Part shown: positions 7,027 to 14,911 of the stretch, piece after piece
How positions within the stretch are numbered: position 1 is the stretch's first letter
Layout of the letters: each line of letters starts with the position of its first letter
NCBI GenBank assembly: GCA_964413425.1
Contig: CAYPST010000091.1
Span: 1 to 17,177, forward strand
DNA length: 17,177 nucleotides
DNA from: DATFLS01 sp964413425
Lineage (GTDB): Bacteria; Fidelibacterota; JAANXI01
Direction of reading: 5' to 3'
Position numbers and translations under genes: made by a program
Notes under the pieces: generated by a model
Database searches by the model: none
What the model saw: only the letters and a program-made list of their open reading frames with translations
Told to the model about the DNA's origin: nothing

Positions 7027-7833
7027 TTATCCAAAGCGCCCGGTAATATAATCCTGTGTACTCTCCATAATCGGATTGGTAAAGAGTTCGTTCGTCCGAT
7101 TATATTCAACCAGGACCCCACTGCGATTTTCGTCTTCGATCATCATGTATGCGGTAAGATCGCTCACCCGAGCGGCTTGTTGCATGTTATGTGTAACTAT
7201 TAAAATTGTATACTGTTCCTTGAGCTCCTGCAGGAGATCTTCAATTTTTCCGGCGGCAATCGGATCCAGGGCGGAGGTCGGTTCATCCATAAGAATGACT
7301 TCCGGCTCCACCGCAATGGTCCGGGCAATACATAACCGCTGCTGCTGTCCTCCTGATAGTTCCAGTCCGTTGGTCTCGAGCTTATCTTTGACTTCTTCCC
7401 ACAATGCAGCTGCCCGCAGAGAATTTTCGACCAGGGCGTCCATATCCCCTTTATAGCCATAAATGCGTGGTCCAAAGGCCACATTATCATAGATCGATTT
7501 CGGAAAGGGATTTGGTTTTTGAAAGACCATGCCAATACGTCTCCGCACTGCCACCGGATCCACATTTTTCGCATTCAGATCTTCTCCGTGGAACAGAATT
7601 TTGCCCTGGATGCGGACACCCGGAATCAACTCGTTCATCCGGTTGAAACTCCTGAGCAAGGTACTTTTCCCACAGCCGGACGGCCCGATGAGCGCGGTGA
7701 TGGTATGTTCATAAATCTTCATAGACACATCTTTGATTGCCAGATCATTTCCGTAATACAAGCAAAGATCCTGGCTTTCCATTTTAACCGGAGCACCATC
7801 ATAGCCGCGATTTGCAGGAAACGAATCGGTCAT
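7027..7833 (-). CDS. pstB: Phosphate ABC transporter ATP-binding protein PstB
   Basis: A 268-residue ATPase that powers high-affinity phosphate import as a PstB dimer on the inner face of the PstCA channel. All nucleotide motifs are present: Walker A GPSGCGKST at 50-58, Q-loop Gln105 in MVFQKPNPFP, signature LSGGQQQR at 159-166, Walker B VILMDEP at 179-185 with SALDP following, and the H-loop histidine at 215. The PstB-typical FNRMN at 63-67 and the C-terminal TQDYITGRFG strongly support phosphate specificity. The ATG overlaps the pstA stop as ATGA, so translation is probably coupled. The first 17 residues are an extension relative to shorter PstBs; Met18 is an alternative start. Confidence 0.97.
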   Translation of the reverse strand: MTDSFPANRGYDGAPVKMESQDLCLYYGNDLAIKDVSMKIYEHTITALIGPSGCGKSTLLRSFNRMNELIPGVRIQGKILFHGEDLNAKNVDPVAVRRRIGMVFQKPNPFPKSIYDNVAFGPRIYGYKGDMDALVENSLRAAALWEEVKDKLETNGLELSGGQQQRLCIARTIAVEPEVILMDEPTSALDPIAAGKIEDLLQELKEQYTILIVTHNMQQAARVSDLTAYMMIEDENRSGVLVEYNRTNELFTNPIMESTQDYITGRFG

Positions 7834-8825
7834 CGATTCCGGGGTCCTTTCTTTTCAAATCGATTCCGCAAGTAAATAGCCAGCGCATTCATAGTGAGCA
7901 ATACCACTAATAATACAACAATAGCAGCGGCAGCGGCAACGTGAAATTCCTGTTGCGGCCGGGAAACCCAGTTGAAAATTTGTATCGGCAATACCGTAAA
8001 CCCGTCCATGGGCGCAAAAGTGATCAGCGCTAACGGATCGGCAATGGCATCACGGAAGGATTCAATATTCCCGGGGACATACGGTACGAAAGTCAGGGCA
8101 CCGATCATAATCAACGGGGCGGTTTCCCCCACTGCCCGGGAGAGGGCAAGGATGGTGCCGGTAAGAATACCCGGGAATGCCTGGGGAAAGACGTGGTGGC
8201 GTACCGTCTGCCACCTGGTCGCTCCTAATCCCATGGAGGCTTCCCGCAGGGAGCTTGGCACTCCCCGAATGGCTTCTCTGGATGCGATAATGATAATCGG
8301 GAGGATGAGTAAGCCCATGGTGAAAGCGCCAGCCAACACAGAGCGCCCCAGGGCAAATGCGCGCACAAACAACGCCAGACCTAATATTCCATATACAATA
8401 GACGGGACCGCAGCCAGGTTCGCAATGTTGATATTAATAATTTCTGTGAGCCGGTTTTTGGGTGCGAATTCTTCAAGATAAAACGCGGCGCCGATGCCAA
8501 GCGGCAATGAAATAATAATGGTGAAAACGATCACCCAGATACTGCCATAGATGGCAGATTTAATTCCTGCATCTTCCGGGTGTCTGGACGGATATTCTGT
8601 GAAGAAGGACGGTCGGAGGCGCAAGAGCCCGTCAGCAAAAATATCAATAAGTAAGATTGCCAGTACGAGAACCGCTATACCGGCCGCTGCGACTGCTATC
8701 CACTGGAACACCTTCCCAAATCGATAACTTCGCTGGATGTTGGGATTCTGTTCCTGCAGAGACCGGGCTGGTTTCCCGGGAAATAACTCCTGGCTCGTGT
8801 GTGGATTCTCGCCGAGATGACTCAC
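7830..8825 (-). CDS. pstA: Phosphate ABC transporter permease PstA
   Basis: A 331-residue inner-membrane permease of the Pst complex with about six membrane segments, the first near 42-63. The EAA coupling loop that contacts PstB lies at about 192-212 (SLREASMGLGATRWQTVRHHV), followed by the family motif LSRAVGETAPL at 228-238. LAAVPSIVYGILGLALF at 137-153 is also typical. It is about 35 residues longer than E. coli PstA because of a polar N-terminal tail before the first helix. The start is a GTG at 8825 that shares one base with the pstC TAG stop; a strong GGGAGG lies 7-8 nt upstream and decides this start. The 3' end overlaps pstB by 4 nt. Confidence 0.96.
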   Translation of the reverse strand: MSHLGENPHTSQELFPGKPARSLQEQNPNIQRSYRFGKVFQWIAVAAAGIAVLVLAILLIDIFADGLLRLRPSFFTEYPSRHPEDAGIKSAIYGSIWVIVFTIIISLPLGIGAAFYLEEFAPKNRLTEIININIANLAAVPSIVYGILGLALFVRAFALGRSVLAGAFTMGLLILPIIIIASREAIRGVPSSLREASMGLGATRWQTVRHHVFPQAFPGILTGTILALSRAVGETAPLIMIGALTFVPYVPGNIESFRDAIADPLALITFAPMDGFTVLPIQIFNWVSRPQQEFHVAAAAAIVVLLVVLLTMNALAIYLRNRFEKKGPRNR

Positions 8826-9769
8826 TAATACACCTCCCGGAACCGCTTCACAATAAAATGAGAAATGATATTAAAGAAGAGGGTCAGTACAAACAGAGCC
8901 ATACCGACGGCAAAGATACTCTGGTATTCCAGGGATCCGACCGGGGTGTCTCCCAAACTCACCTGGACGATATAGGCTGTCATGGTTTCAATCGCCTGGA
9001 ACGGACTGAAGGACAGAGTAGGATTCATTCCCGCCGCGATGGTGACGATCATTGTCTCTCCTATGGCCCGGGACGCCGCCAGAATGAAAGCCGAAACGAT
9101 GCCGGATAAACTGGCGGGAACCACGACGCGCATGGTAGTCTCAAACTTCGTACTCCCCAGTGCAATGGCTGCTCCCCGCAAACTATTCGGCACGACCCGG
9201 ATGGCATCCTCGCTCAGCGAAGACACCATAGGCAAAATCATGATCCCCATAACGATGCCGGCACTTAATGCATTGAATACTCCCAGCCCCGGTATGATTT
9301 GCTTCAGGAACGGAGTCACGGTGACCAGAGCAAAATATCCGTACACCACGGTGGGGATTCCTGCCAATATCTCTAACACCGGCTTTAATAGTGACCGCAA
9401 CCCGGATGGTGCGTACTCACTCAAATAGATGGCACTCAGCAGCCCCAGGGGCCACGCCACCATCAAAGCTATCACAGCCACCATAAGTGTTCCGACCAGG
9501 AGGGGTAAAATGCCAAAATGTTTATCCGCAAAAAGCGGGGTCCATTGTGTGTCTGTGAGGAACTTAATCAGGGTGACATCTTCAGATCCAAAAAATTTCG
9601 ATGACTCCCAGATCAGGATCACCACGATACTTACTGTCACCAGGATTGAAAGAATCCCGCTTCCGAAGAGTAGTCGTTTAATCACTCCCTCTGCCAGATA
9701 CTGCTTGAACGGCAGACGGAATTCTCGCTCCGGCAATCCCGATCGTTTCTCCTGAAATCCGGTGGTCAC
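8825..9769 (-). CDS. pstC: Phosphate ABC transporter permease PstC
   Basis: A 314-residue inner-membrane permease, close to the usual 300-320. Membrane segments are visible at about 35-55, 86-108, 132-152, 168-188, 222-246 and 285-305. The motif ILAGIPTVVYGYFAL at 134-148 and the EAA loop SLRGAAIALGSTKFETTMRVVVP at 197-218 followed by ASRAIGETM at 232-240 identify PstC. It pairs with PstA to form the phosphate channel. The start is a GTG at 9769 with GAGGA 4-5 nt upstream. It follows pstS by 35 bp and abuts pstA, so pstSCAB-phoU reads as one transcript. Confidence 0.96.
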   Translation of the reverse strand: MTTGFQEKRSGLPEREFRLPFKQYLAEGVIKRLLFGSGILSILVTVSIVVILIWESSKFFGSEDVTLIKFLTDTQWTPLFADKHFGILPLLVGTLMVAVIALMVAWPLGLLSAIYLSEYAPSGLRSLLKPVLEILAGIPTVVYGYFALVTVTPFLKQIIPGLGVFNALSAGIVMGIMILPMVSSLSEDAIRVVPNSLRGAAIALGSTKFETTMRVVVPASLSGIVSAFILAASRAIGETMIVTIAAGMNPTLSFSPFQAIETMTAYIVQVSLGDTPVGSLEYQSIFAVGMALFVLTLFFNIISHFIVKRFREVY

Positions 9770-9804
9770 TGTATCCTCTGTTGAAGTACCAGCATCTTCC
9801 GTGT

Positions 9805-10797
9805 TTACCTGGATTGAAGCAATTCGTTGATATCGACCCCGACCTGTGCCCCACCGGAAAATACCGACCCGGTCACCCTGTTCCGGAACCTTTCCAGCGC
9901 CAGTTGGTAGGTCTGTTCCTTCAGGGGAACGTAGCCGACATCTTTGACAATTTCATCCACATGAGTGAGGTAGAACCGGATGAACTCCTGCACCACTCCG
10001 CGTTCAGCAGCATCAGCACTTACGTAGATAAAGAGCGGCCGGGAAAGCGGTTGATACGTCCCGGTACTGATAGTCTGAAACGTTGGTTTGATGGGGCCTT
10101 CACCGTTCCCGGGATTCTGATCGTCAATCGGAACAATCTGTAATCGTTCCTGGTTTTCATAGTAATAGGCAAAGCCAAAGAATCCCAAAGCCCTCACATC
10201 ACCGGCAACTCCCTGCACCAGCACATTATCATCTTCGCTCGCCGTGTAATCTCCCCGGCTGGCGCCTTCACGCCCCACCACCGCCTCCGTAAAATAATCA
10301 AACGTCCCGGAGGCAACCCCTGGTCCGTAGAGATTGAGCTTCCGCTCCGGCCAGCTGGATCGCACCTGATTCCATCTGGTTATGGTGCCCTGCGCTTCCG
10401 GCTCCCAGATAGTGCGCAGCTCTTCCACTGTCATATAATCGACCCAATCATTCGCCGGATTCACAACCACGGAAAGTCCGTCAAAGGCAACAGGCAGCTC
10501 AATAAATTGAATCCCATTTGCCTGCGCTTTCTCAATTTCCGATTCCCTGATGGGGCGGGAAGCATTGGAAATATCAGTTTCGCCGGTGGCAAACTTCTGA
10601 AAACCACCACCGGAACCACTAGTGCCCACCGTGACCCGAACGCGCGGCTGCTCCTGTAAAAACTCTTCGGCGATGGCTTCCGTAATCGGATAAACGGTGC
10701 TCGAACCGTCAATAGCGACTCTCCCGGATATTCCGGCCTGTTGCCCGCATGAGGCAATCAGCAAGCCGCCCGCTATAATGAGCAGAAATCTTTTCAT
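9805..10797 (-). CDS. pstS: Phosphate-binding lipoprotein PstS
   Basis: A 330-residue periplasmic phosphate receptor. The N-terminus is a lipoprotein signal with lipobox LIASC, acylated Cys17 expected, so it is membrane-anchored. Phosphate-binding motifs are clear: DGSSTVYP at 30-37, GTSGSGGGF at 58-66, DISNASRPI at 75-83, and the ASGTFDYF segment later in the protein. PstS delivers phosphate to PstCA. It is the first gene of the transport unit, 170 bp after phoR, which leaves room for its own promoter. GGAGGAG lies 7 nt before the ATG, a very strong ribosome-binding site as expected for the most abundant component. Confidence 0.96.
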   Translation of the reverse strand: MKRFLLIIAGGLLIASCGQQAGISGRVAIDGSSTVYPITEAIAEEFLQEQPRVRVTVGTSGSGGGFQKFATGETDISNASRPIRESEIEKAQANGIQFIELPVAFDGLSVVVNPANDWVDYMTVEELRTIWEPEAQGTITRWNQVRSSWPERKLNLYGPGVASGTFDYFTEAVVGREGASRGDYTASEDDNVLVQGVAGDVRALGFFGFAYYYENQERLQIVPIDDQNPGNGEGPIKPTFQTISTGTYQPLSRPLFIYVSADAAERGVVQEFIRFYLTHVDEIVKDVGYVPLKEQTYQLALERFRNRVTGSVFSGGAQVGVDINELLQSR

Positions 10798-10967
10798 GAG
10801 TCTACTCCTCCCCCGAGATAGGAATTAAAATAGGTGCGTTCATTTCTCTTACCGTGCAGAACTCTCATATCAGATGGACTGCTCAGTGGGATTTGTGTTT
10901 CTTCGAGTTATATGTCATCACGGCCTTGAAATTATCCTGCACAATTGCCAATTGTAGTAATGATATT
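10798..10967 (-). promoter_or_regulatory. phoR-pstS intergenic region, likely pstS promoter
   Basis: This 170-bp gap separates the sensor operon from the transporter operon, where a Pho-regulated promoter is expected. It contains a perfect 15-bp palindrome, ACAATTGCCAATTGT, at 10941-10955, just past the phoR stop. I do not see an 11-bp-period repeat comparable to the one upstream of phoB. The -35 and -10 elements cannot be assigned with confidence. Confidence 0.4.
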
Positions 10968-12392
10968 TCATTTATGCAATCGAAACCAAAATCTGGACCC
11001 CGTTCGTCCGTCACTCTCTACGTGGATCTGAGTCTGATGAGCAGAGAGTATATGCTTCACGATAGCCAATCCCAAACCCGTGCCTCCGACAGACCGAGAC
11101 CGATCTCTGTCCACTCTGAAAAACCGCTCAAAAATTCTGGATTGATACTCCCGGGGAATTCCGGGTCCGGTATCCTCCACGAAGATGACGACTGCCTGCG
11201 CATTGTCCCGCAGGCCCAGTGTAATCTCCCCTTCTTCCGTGTATTTCAGGGCGTTTGTCAGAAGGTTGGTTAATGCTTGTTTTATGCGTTCCTTATCCCC
11301 ACGTACTTTAACTTCCGGGTCTTCGGGAATCTCCAGGCGGAAATCCAATTGTTTCCCGGCAAACTGATTTTGAAATTCCTGCTGCAGTTCGCGCAACATT
11401 TCCAGACTATCGAAATACCGGACACTCATCCGCATTTCCCCGCTCTCAATTCGAGAAATCTGGATCAAATCGTTGACCAGCAGCTGCAGCCGCTCGGCAT
11501 TAAACCTGGCTCGTTCCAGAAACTTTTTATTGACTTCATTATCCTCCAGCCCTCCGGATAACAACGTTTCAAGATAACCCTTAATGGAGGCAATCGGAGT
11601 CTTCAGTTCATGGGAGGTATTTCCGATAAATTCTGTGCGCACCCGCTCGAGCTTGCGCAGCCGCTGAAATTCCTGTTCGATCTTTTCTGCCATCTGATTT
11701 ATATGGGTCCCCAAGCGTCCGATTTCATCCGTGCCGGCAAATTTGGTCCTCATGGAATACTCGCCTTCTTCAATTGCCTGTGCAATCCGTATGTAATCCT
11801 GAAGGGGAGTCGTCATCCGTTGTGCAAAAATCCAGGTGATGACCACTGTAATTGCCAGAATGAATAATCCTCCTACGATTATCAGCACCCGGAGATCTTG
11901 TACGGTGCCCTGCACAATTCTCATTGGCATAGCCAGACGGACAAATGCAATGCGCGTAGGAGGTGCCAGCTCATGAATAGCCACATAGAGAAAGGGTTCG
12001 TGCACTGTATTGCTGGTCCGTTGTGCAACCCCCCATCCGAGATTCATCGCCTCCTGTAATTCCCGACGCTGCAGATGATTTTCCACCGTATCGATATGGG
12101 CAAAATCGACGTCCGAATCAGCCAGGACAATTCCCCTCGCCGAAATAAAGGAGACCCGCAATCTCAGCTCATCTTTTAAAGTGGTGGCCAGTGAATCCAG
12201 TGATGAACGAAAATGGGATTCCGGAAGATATTTGAGCACTTTTGCCAGTGCTGAGGCTTCCTTGCGGAGATTTTCCGTATGCAGATCAACAAGATAATCA
12301 TGGGTCAGAGAGGTGAGGAGCCCTACCAGAAAAATAAGTCCTCCCAGGATAATGGCAGAGAAGGTCAGAGAAAGTTTACGCCTGATCTGCAT
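10968..12392 (-). CDS. phoR: Phosphate-regulon sensor histidine kinase PhoR
   Basis: A 474-residue membrane sensor kinase. Order: transmembrane helix about 11-30; extracytoplasmic region 31-165; transmembrane helix about 167-190; HAMP about 191-245; HisKA with phospho-accepting His261 in NTSHELKTP; HATPase_c with N-box NLLTNALKY at 376-384, G1 box DTGPGIP at 407-413, F-box FERFFRVDRDRSRSVGG at 421-437 and G2 box GGTGLGL at 436-442. The extracytoplasmic domain is larger than in E. coli PhoR and resembles the Gram-positive PhoR/VicK layout, so it may sense something outside directly, whereas E. coli PhoR depends on PstB-PhoU. It overlaps the phoB 3' end by 17 bp. Assignment to phosphate rests on motifs plus the adjacent pst genes. 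Confidence 0.93.
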   Translation of the reverse strand: MQIRRKLSLTFSAIILGGLIFLVGLLTSLTHDYLVDLHTENLRKEASALAKVLKYLPESHFRSSLDSLATTLKDELRLRVSFISARGIVLADSDVDFAHIDTVENHLQRRELQEAMNLGWGVAQRTSNTVHEPFLYVAIHELAPPTRIAFVRLAMPMRIVQGTVQDLRVLIIVGGLFILAITVVITWIFAQRMTTPLQDYIRIAQAIEEGEYSMRTKFAGTDEIGRLGTHINQMAEKIEQEFQRLRKLERVRTEFIGNTSHELKTPIASIKGYLETLLSGGLEDNEVNKKFLERARFNAERLQLLVNDLIQISRIESGEMRMSVRYFDSLEMLRELQQEFQNQFAGKQLDFRLEIPEDPEVKVRGDKERIKQALTNLLTNALKYTEEGEITLGLRDNAQAVVIFVEDTGPGIPREYQSRIFERFFRVDRDRSRSVGGTGLGLAIVKHILSAHQTQIHVESDGRTGSRFWFRLHK

Positions 12393-13071
12393 GCTCTATC
12401 CGGTGGGTGTTAAACCGATAGCCGACACCTGGCTTTGTTTCGATGAGGCCTCCGTATTCCTTTAGTTTTTTTCGTACTTTTCCCACATGTACATCTACCG
12501 TGCGATCGACCACAAAGGTCTCTTCACCCCACACATTGCTGAGCAATGACTCACGAGTGTGGACAACGTTCGGACGGCGTGACAGAAAGGCCAGTAACTT
12601 GAACTCGGTTTTGGTAAACTCGATATCTTCGCCGGCAAGAGTAGCCCTGTAATTTTCCGGATCCAGCACAAGTTTCCCCAGTTGCAGCATCCTGGAATCA
12701 CTCGCCGGCATTGATTTTCTAAGATGGGATCGAATGCGGGCGAGAAGGGTCCTCGGACTAAACGGTTTGGTGATATAATCATCCCCGCCCAAATCGAATC
12801 CCCGGACCTCATCAAATTCGGAATCCTTTGCTGTCAGGAAAATAATCGGGGTGCGAATCCCGCGGGATCGGATCTCTTTACACACCTCATACCCATCCCG
12901 TTCCGGCATCATAATGTCTAAAATAATTCCATCCGGATCCTGAGATAACGACTCGAGGGCTGCGTTTCCATCATTGACAGCAATCACATGAAATCCTGCT
13001 TTCTTCAAGTTATACGAGAGGATCTCCAGGAAATCCTCTTCATCATCCGCAATTAGTATTGTGTTTGCCAT
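12376..13071 (-). CDS. phoB: Phosphate-regulon response regulator PhoB
   Basis: An OmpR/PhoB-family transcription factor. The receiver domain has the acidic pair in IADDEED, phospho-acceptor Asp in LDIMMPERDG, the switch Thr in FLTAKD and the conserved Lys in YITKPFSPRTL. The C-terminal winged-helix domain ends with FVVDRTVDVHVGKVRKKL and a PGVGYRF hairpin. I place the start at ATG 13071 (231 residues), because AGGGG lies 5 nt upstream; an ATG at 13086 would add MTGAP but has a weaker site. It is activated by PhoR and drives the Pho regulon. A perfect 11-bp tandem repeat 57 bp upstream (13128-13149) suggests autoregulation. It is the first gene of the pho block. Confidence 0.94.
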   Translation of the reverse strand: MANTILIADDEEDFLEILSYNLKKAGFHVIAVNDGNAALESLSQDPDGIILDIMMPERDGYEVCKEIRSRGIRTPIIFLTAKDSEFDEVRGFDLGGDDYITKPFSPRTLLARIRSHLRKSMPASDSRMLQLGKLVLDPENYRATLAGEDIEFTKTEFKLLAFLSRRPNVVHTRESLLSNVWGEETFVVDRTVDVHVGKVRKKLKEYGGLIETKPGVGYRFNTHRIEHADQA

Positions 13072-13127
13072 AGGCGCCCCTGTCATTCTCGTCGGATAAC
13101 GTTACTAGCATTCCTCCTAACACTAAA

Positions 13128-13149
13128 GTAAAATTTTTGTAAAATTTTT
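13128..13149 (-). promoter_or_regulatory. Candidate PHO box: perfect 11-bp tandem repeat upstream of phoB
   Basis: GTAAAATTTTT occurs twice in perfect tandem on the plus strand, which is AAAAATTTTAC twice on the minus strand. PhoB binds 7-bp direct repeats spaced by 4 bp, an 11-bp period, and Bacillus PhoP binds TT(A/T)ACA repeats with a similar period. The TTTTAC words here fit that architecture. A possible extended -10, TGCTAGTAA, lies about 20 bp downstream on the minus strand. The repeat is directly seen; the role is inferred. Confidence 0.6.
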
Positions 13150-13196
13150 CTCCTCCCGCTCCTTGATTCAATCCTGCAGAATAATTCCTAAACAGA

Positions 13197-13474
13197 GCAC
13201 ACAGATTAACACAGAAGAAAATTTAAGAGCCTTGAGGCACGAGGAAAGAGGTCCCTGCCACACCCATTCGGGGAAGGAAGGCGGTGTAAATGTCCAGCAG
13301 TCCATGAGCGCATCCCCTGCCTTGAAGTCAGAGTGCAAAAACAGCCGACGGGCCGGAACAACCAGGGCGAAGGAGCCCCTCCGTGCTCCCCTGATTCCCG
13401 GCATGTTCCCATGGGTCCATCTCTTCTCACTCTTTTCTCTCCTCTTTACTATTTTCTCTGTGTCATTTGTGTGC
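13197..13474. repeat. Inverted-repeat-flanked intergenic element
   Basis: The left arm 13197-13222 (starting GCACACAGATTAACACAG) is matched by the reverse complement of 13451-13474 (starting GCACACAAATGACACAG) with two small gaps. The 228 bp between the arms are GC-rich on the left and polypyrimidine on the right. No gene is supported: the open frames have no ribosome-binding sites and no recognisable domains. The arm sequence resembles the 'cacagattaacacag' repeats common in intergenic DNA of environmental bacteria (recalled, not searched). It fills most of the gap between phoB and the end of the tup-pspC operon. Confidence 0.5.
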
Positions 13475-13506
13475 TATTCCTTGGAGACTTACGAATGATT
13501 GAGGTT

Positions 13507-13543
13507 AAAAAAATGCCACCGGGATTAACACTCCCGATGGCAT
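13507..13543 (-). terminator. Intrinsic terminator of the tup-nfi-pcm-pspC operon
   Basis: On the minus strand, ATGCCATCGGGA (13543-13532), a 7-nt loop, then TCCCGGTGGCAT (13524-13513), forming a 12-bp stem with one G-U pair, followed by a run of seven T (13513-13507). It lies 30 bp past the pspC stop. This is a textbook rho-independent terminator. Confidence 0.93.
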
Positions 13544-13573
13544 CGCGACGACAAACACCTCATGCAGCTCACC

Positions 13574-14242
13574 TTATTCAGTTTCGGCGGTTTCCTCAAA
13601 TGTCGCATCCGACTCTGGCATAATGATAGCGAGAATGATATACAATAACACAGCAATGCCCCCGGTCGCGAACACGCCTATCACCCATAATAATCGAACG
13701 ATCGTAGGATCGATTTTCAAATAATAGGCGACCCCCGCACAGACACCTGCCAATTTTCGCTCCCTGCGCAAACGGACCAATCCGGACAGATCAAATTGAT
13801 TGCGTTCGGCTTTACCCTCTGCTTCGGACTCCTCAACAGGTCGACGGCGAAAAAGAATAATTCCGCCCAGGATGATCAGGAAAACCGGGAAAATCACGCC
13901 CCAGCTGATAAACCAGAACCGGTGTGAGAAGTAGCGAAAGATGTCGAACTGACTCAATAGAACAACCAGTCCGATGGTAATTAAAATGATTCCCCAGATT
14001 GTCTGATTCGTGGCCCGACTCGGTTGCTTCTCTTCCACATCCTCCACACCTTCAACCGTCTCCGGAGCTTCAGGGATAATAATAATACCGATAATGTAGG
14101 CGATAATACCACTGCCCCCTAACAATGACAAGACCACCCAGATAATCCGGATCAGCACGGGATCAATTTCAAAATATTCACCAACCCCACCACAAACGCC
14201 CGCAATGACTCGATCAGTTCCTGATTTGTACAATCGCTTCAT
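13574..14242 (-). CDS. Membrane protein with two PspC domains
   Basis: A 222-residue inner-membrane protein with a PspC domain at each end: residues 1-58 (MKRLYKSGTDRVIAGVCGGV and EYFEIDPVLIRIIWVV) and residues 155-210 (LVRLRRERKLAGVCAGVAYY and IDPTIVRLLWVI). Between them are two membrane helices (about 81-98 and 111-131) joined to the repeats by charged linkers. In enterobacteria PspC is a short protein that senses envelope stress; this is a tandem duplicate with a LiaF-like central membrane pair. The ATG overlaps the methyltransferase stop as ATGA, so translation is probably coupled. No pspA or pspB is nearby. Domain identity is strong; a role in envelope stress is inferred. Confidence 0.9.
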   Translation of the reverse strand: MKRLYKSGTDRVIAGVCGGVGEYFEIDPVLIRIIWVVLSLLGGSGIIAYIIGIIIIPEAPETVEGVEDVEEKQPSRATNQTIWGIILITIGLVVLLSQFDIFRYFSHRFWFISWGVIFPVFLIILGGIILFRRRPVEESEAEGKAERNQFDLSGLVRLRRERKLAGVCAGVAYYLKIDPTIVRLLWVIGVFATGGIAVLLYIILAIIMPESDATFEETAETE

Positions 14243-14898
14243 GAGTTATTCTCCTGTGGTATAAATTTACCATGTTTCATGGGCACAAAGCGGACGAGCG
14301 TGCCGGGGCGCTCATTCAGGTTTTCTCCCTGTTTTTGCAGGATAATGAGCTGCTGTTCAAATTCTCCCACCGGCGCGATTAACCGCCCGCCGTCCGCCAT
14401 CTGGCTTTTTAACGCGTCGGGTATCTCCGTAGGAGCAGCCCCCAGTGTGATGACATCGAACGGTGCCTTTTCCGGCCATCCCTCAAATCCGTCTCCGCAT
14501 GTTATCTCAACATTCTCATATCCCAGCGATTTCAGCGTTCGGGCCGACCGATCCGCCAGGGGTTTTATGCGATCGATGCCATACACCCATCGACACAAGA
14601 GGCTCATGATTGCCACAGAATATCCCGACCCGGATCCGATATCAAGAGTAATATCACCTGGCTGCACATTCACTTCCTGGATCATGTGAGCTACAACGTA
14701 AGGCTGGCTGACCGTTTGTTCGTAGCCTATCGGAATGGGATTATCGGTATACGCAGCACTCCGGTACTTCTTGGGCACGAATTCATGCCTGGGGACTTGC
14801 CGGAACGCGTTCAGAATACGTTCGTTCTGGATCCCCCGCTTCTCCAGCTGAATTCGCACCATATTTTCACGCTCCTGAATATAGGAATTATTCTTCAT
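14239..14898 (-). CDS. pcm: Protein-L-isoaspartate O-methyltransferase
   Basis: A SAM-dependent enzyme that methylates isoaspartyl residues in damaged proteins and so starts their repair. Visible motifs, numbered from the TTG at 14904: the active-site segment EQTVSQPYVVAHM at 62-74, SAM motif I LDIGSGSGY at 87-95, the acidic end of strand 2 in YGID at 108-111, DVITLGAAP at 150-158 and the closing VRFVPMKHG. The length of about 219 residues is normal. I choose the ATG at 14898; a TTG at 14904 in frame would add two residues. It follows endonuclease V by 7-13 bp and overlaps the PspC gene by 4 bp. Together with endonuclease V it gives the operon a macromolecule-repair flavour. Confidence 0.94.
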   Translation of the reverse strand: MKNNSYIQERENMVRIQLEKRGIQNERILNAFRQVPRHEFVPKKYRSAAYTDNPIPIGYEQTVSQPYVVAHMIQEVNVQPGDITLDIGSGSGYSVAIMSLLCRWVYGIDRIKPLADRSARTLKSLGYENVEITCGDGFEGWPEKAPFDVITLGAAPTEIPDALKSQMADGGRLIAPVGEFEQQLIILQKQGENLNERPGTLVRFVPMKHGKFIPQENNS

Positions 14899-14911
14899 GG
14901 ACAATCACTTA

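Noticed and set aside
13168..13404. A 78-codon open frame on the minus strand within the phoB-pspC gap
   Set aside because: It has no Shine-Dalgarno and lies across one arm of an inverted repeat. Its translation looks like repeat-derived sequence with no recognisable domain, so it is treated as part of a non-coding element.
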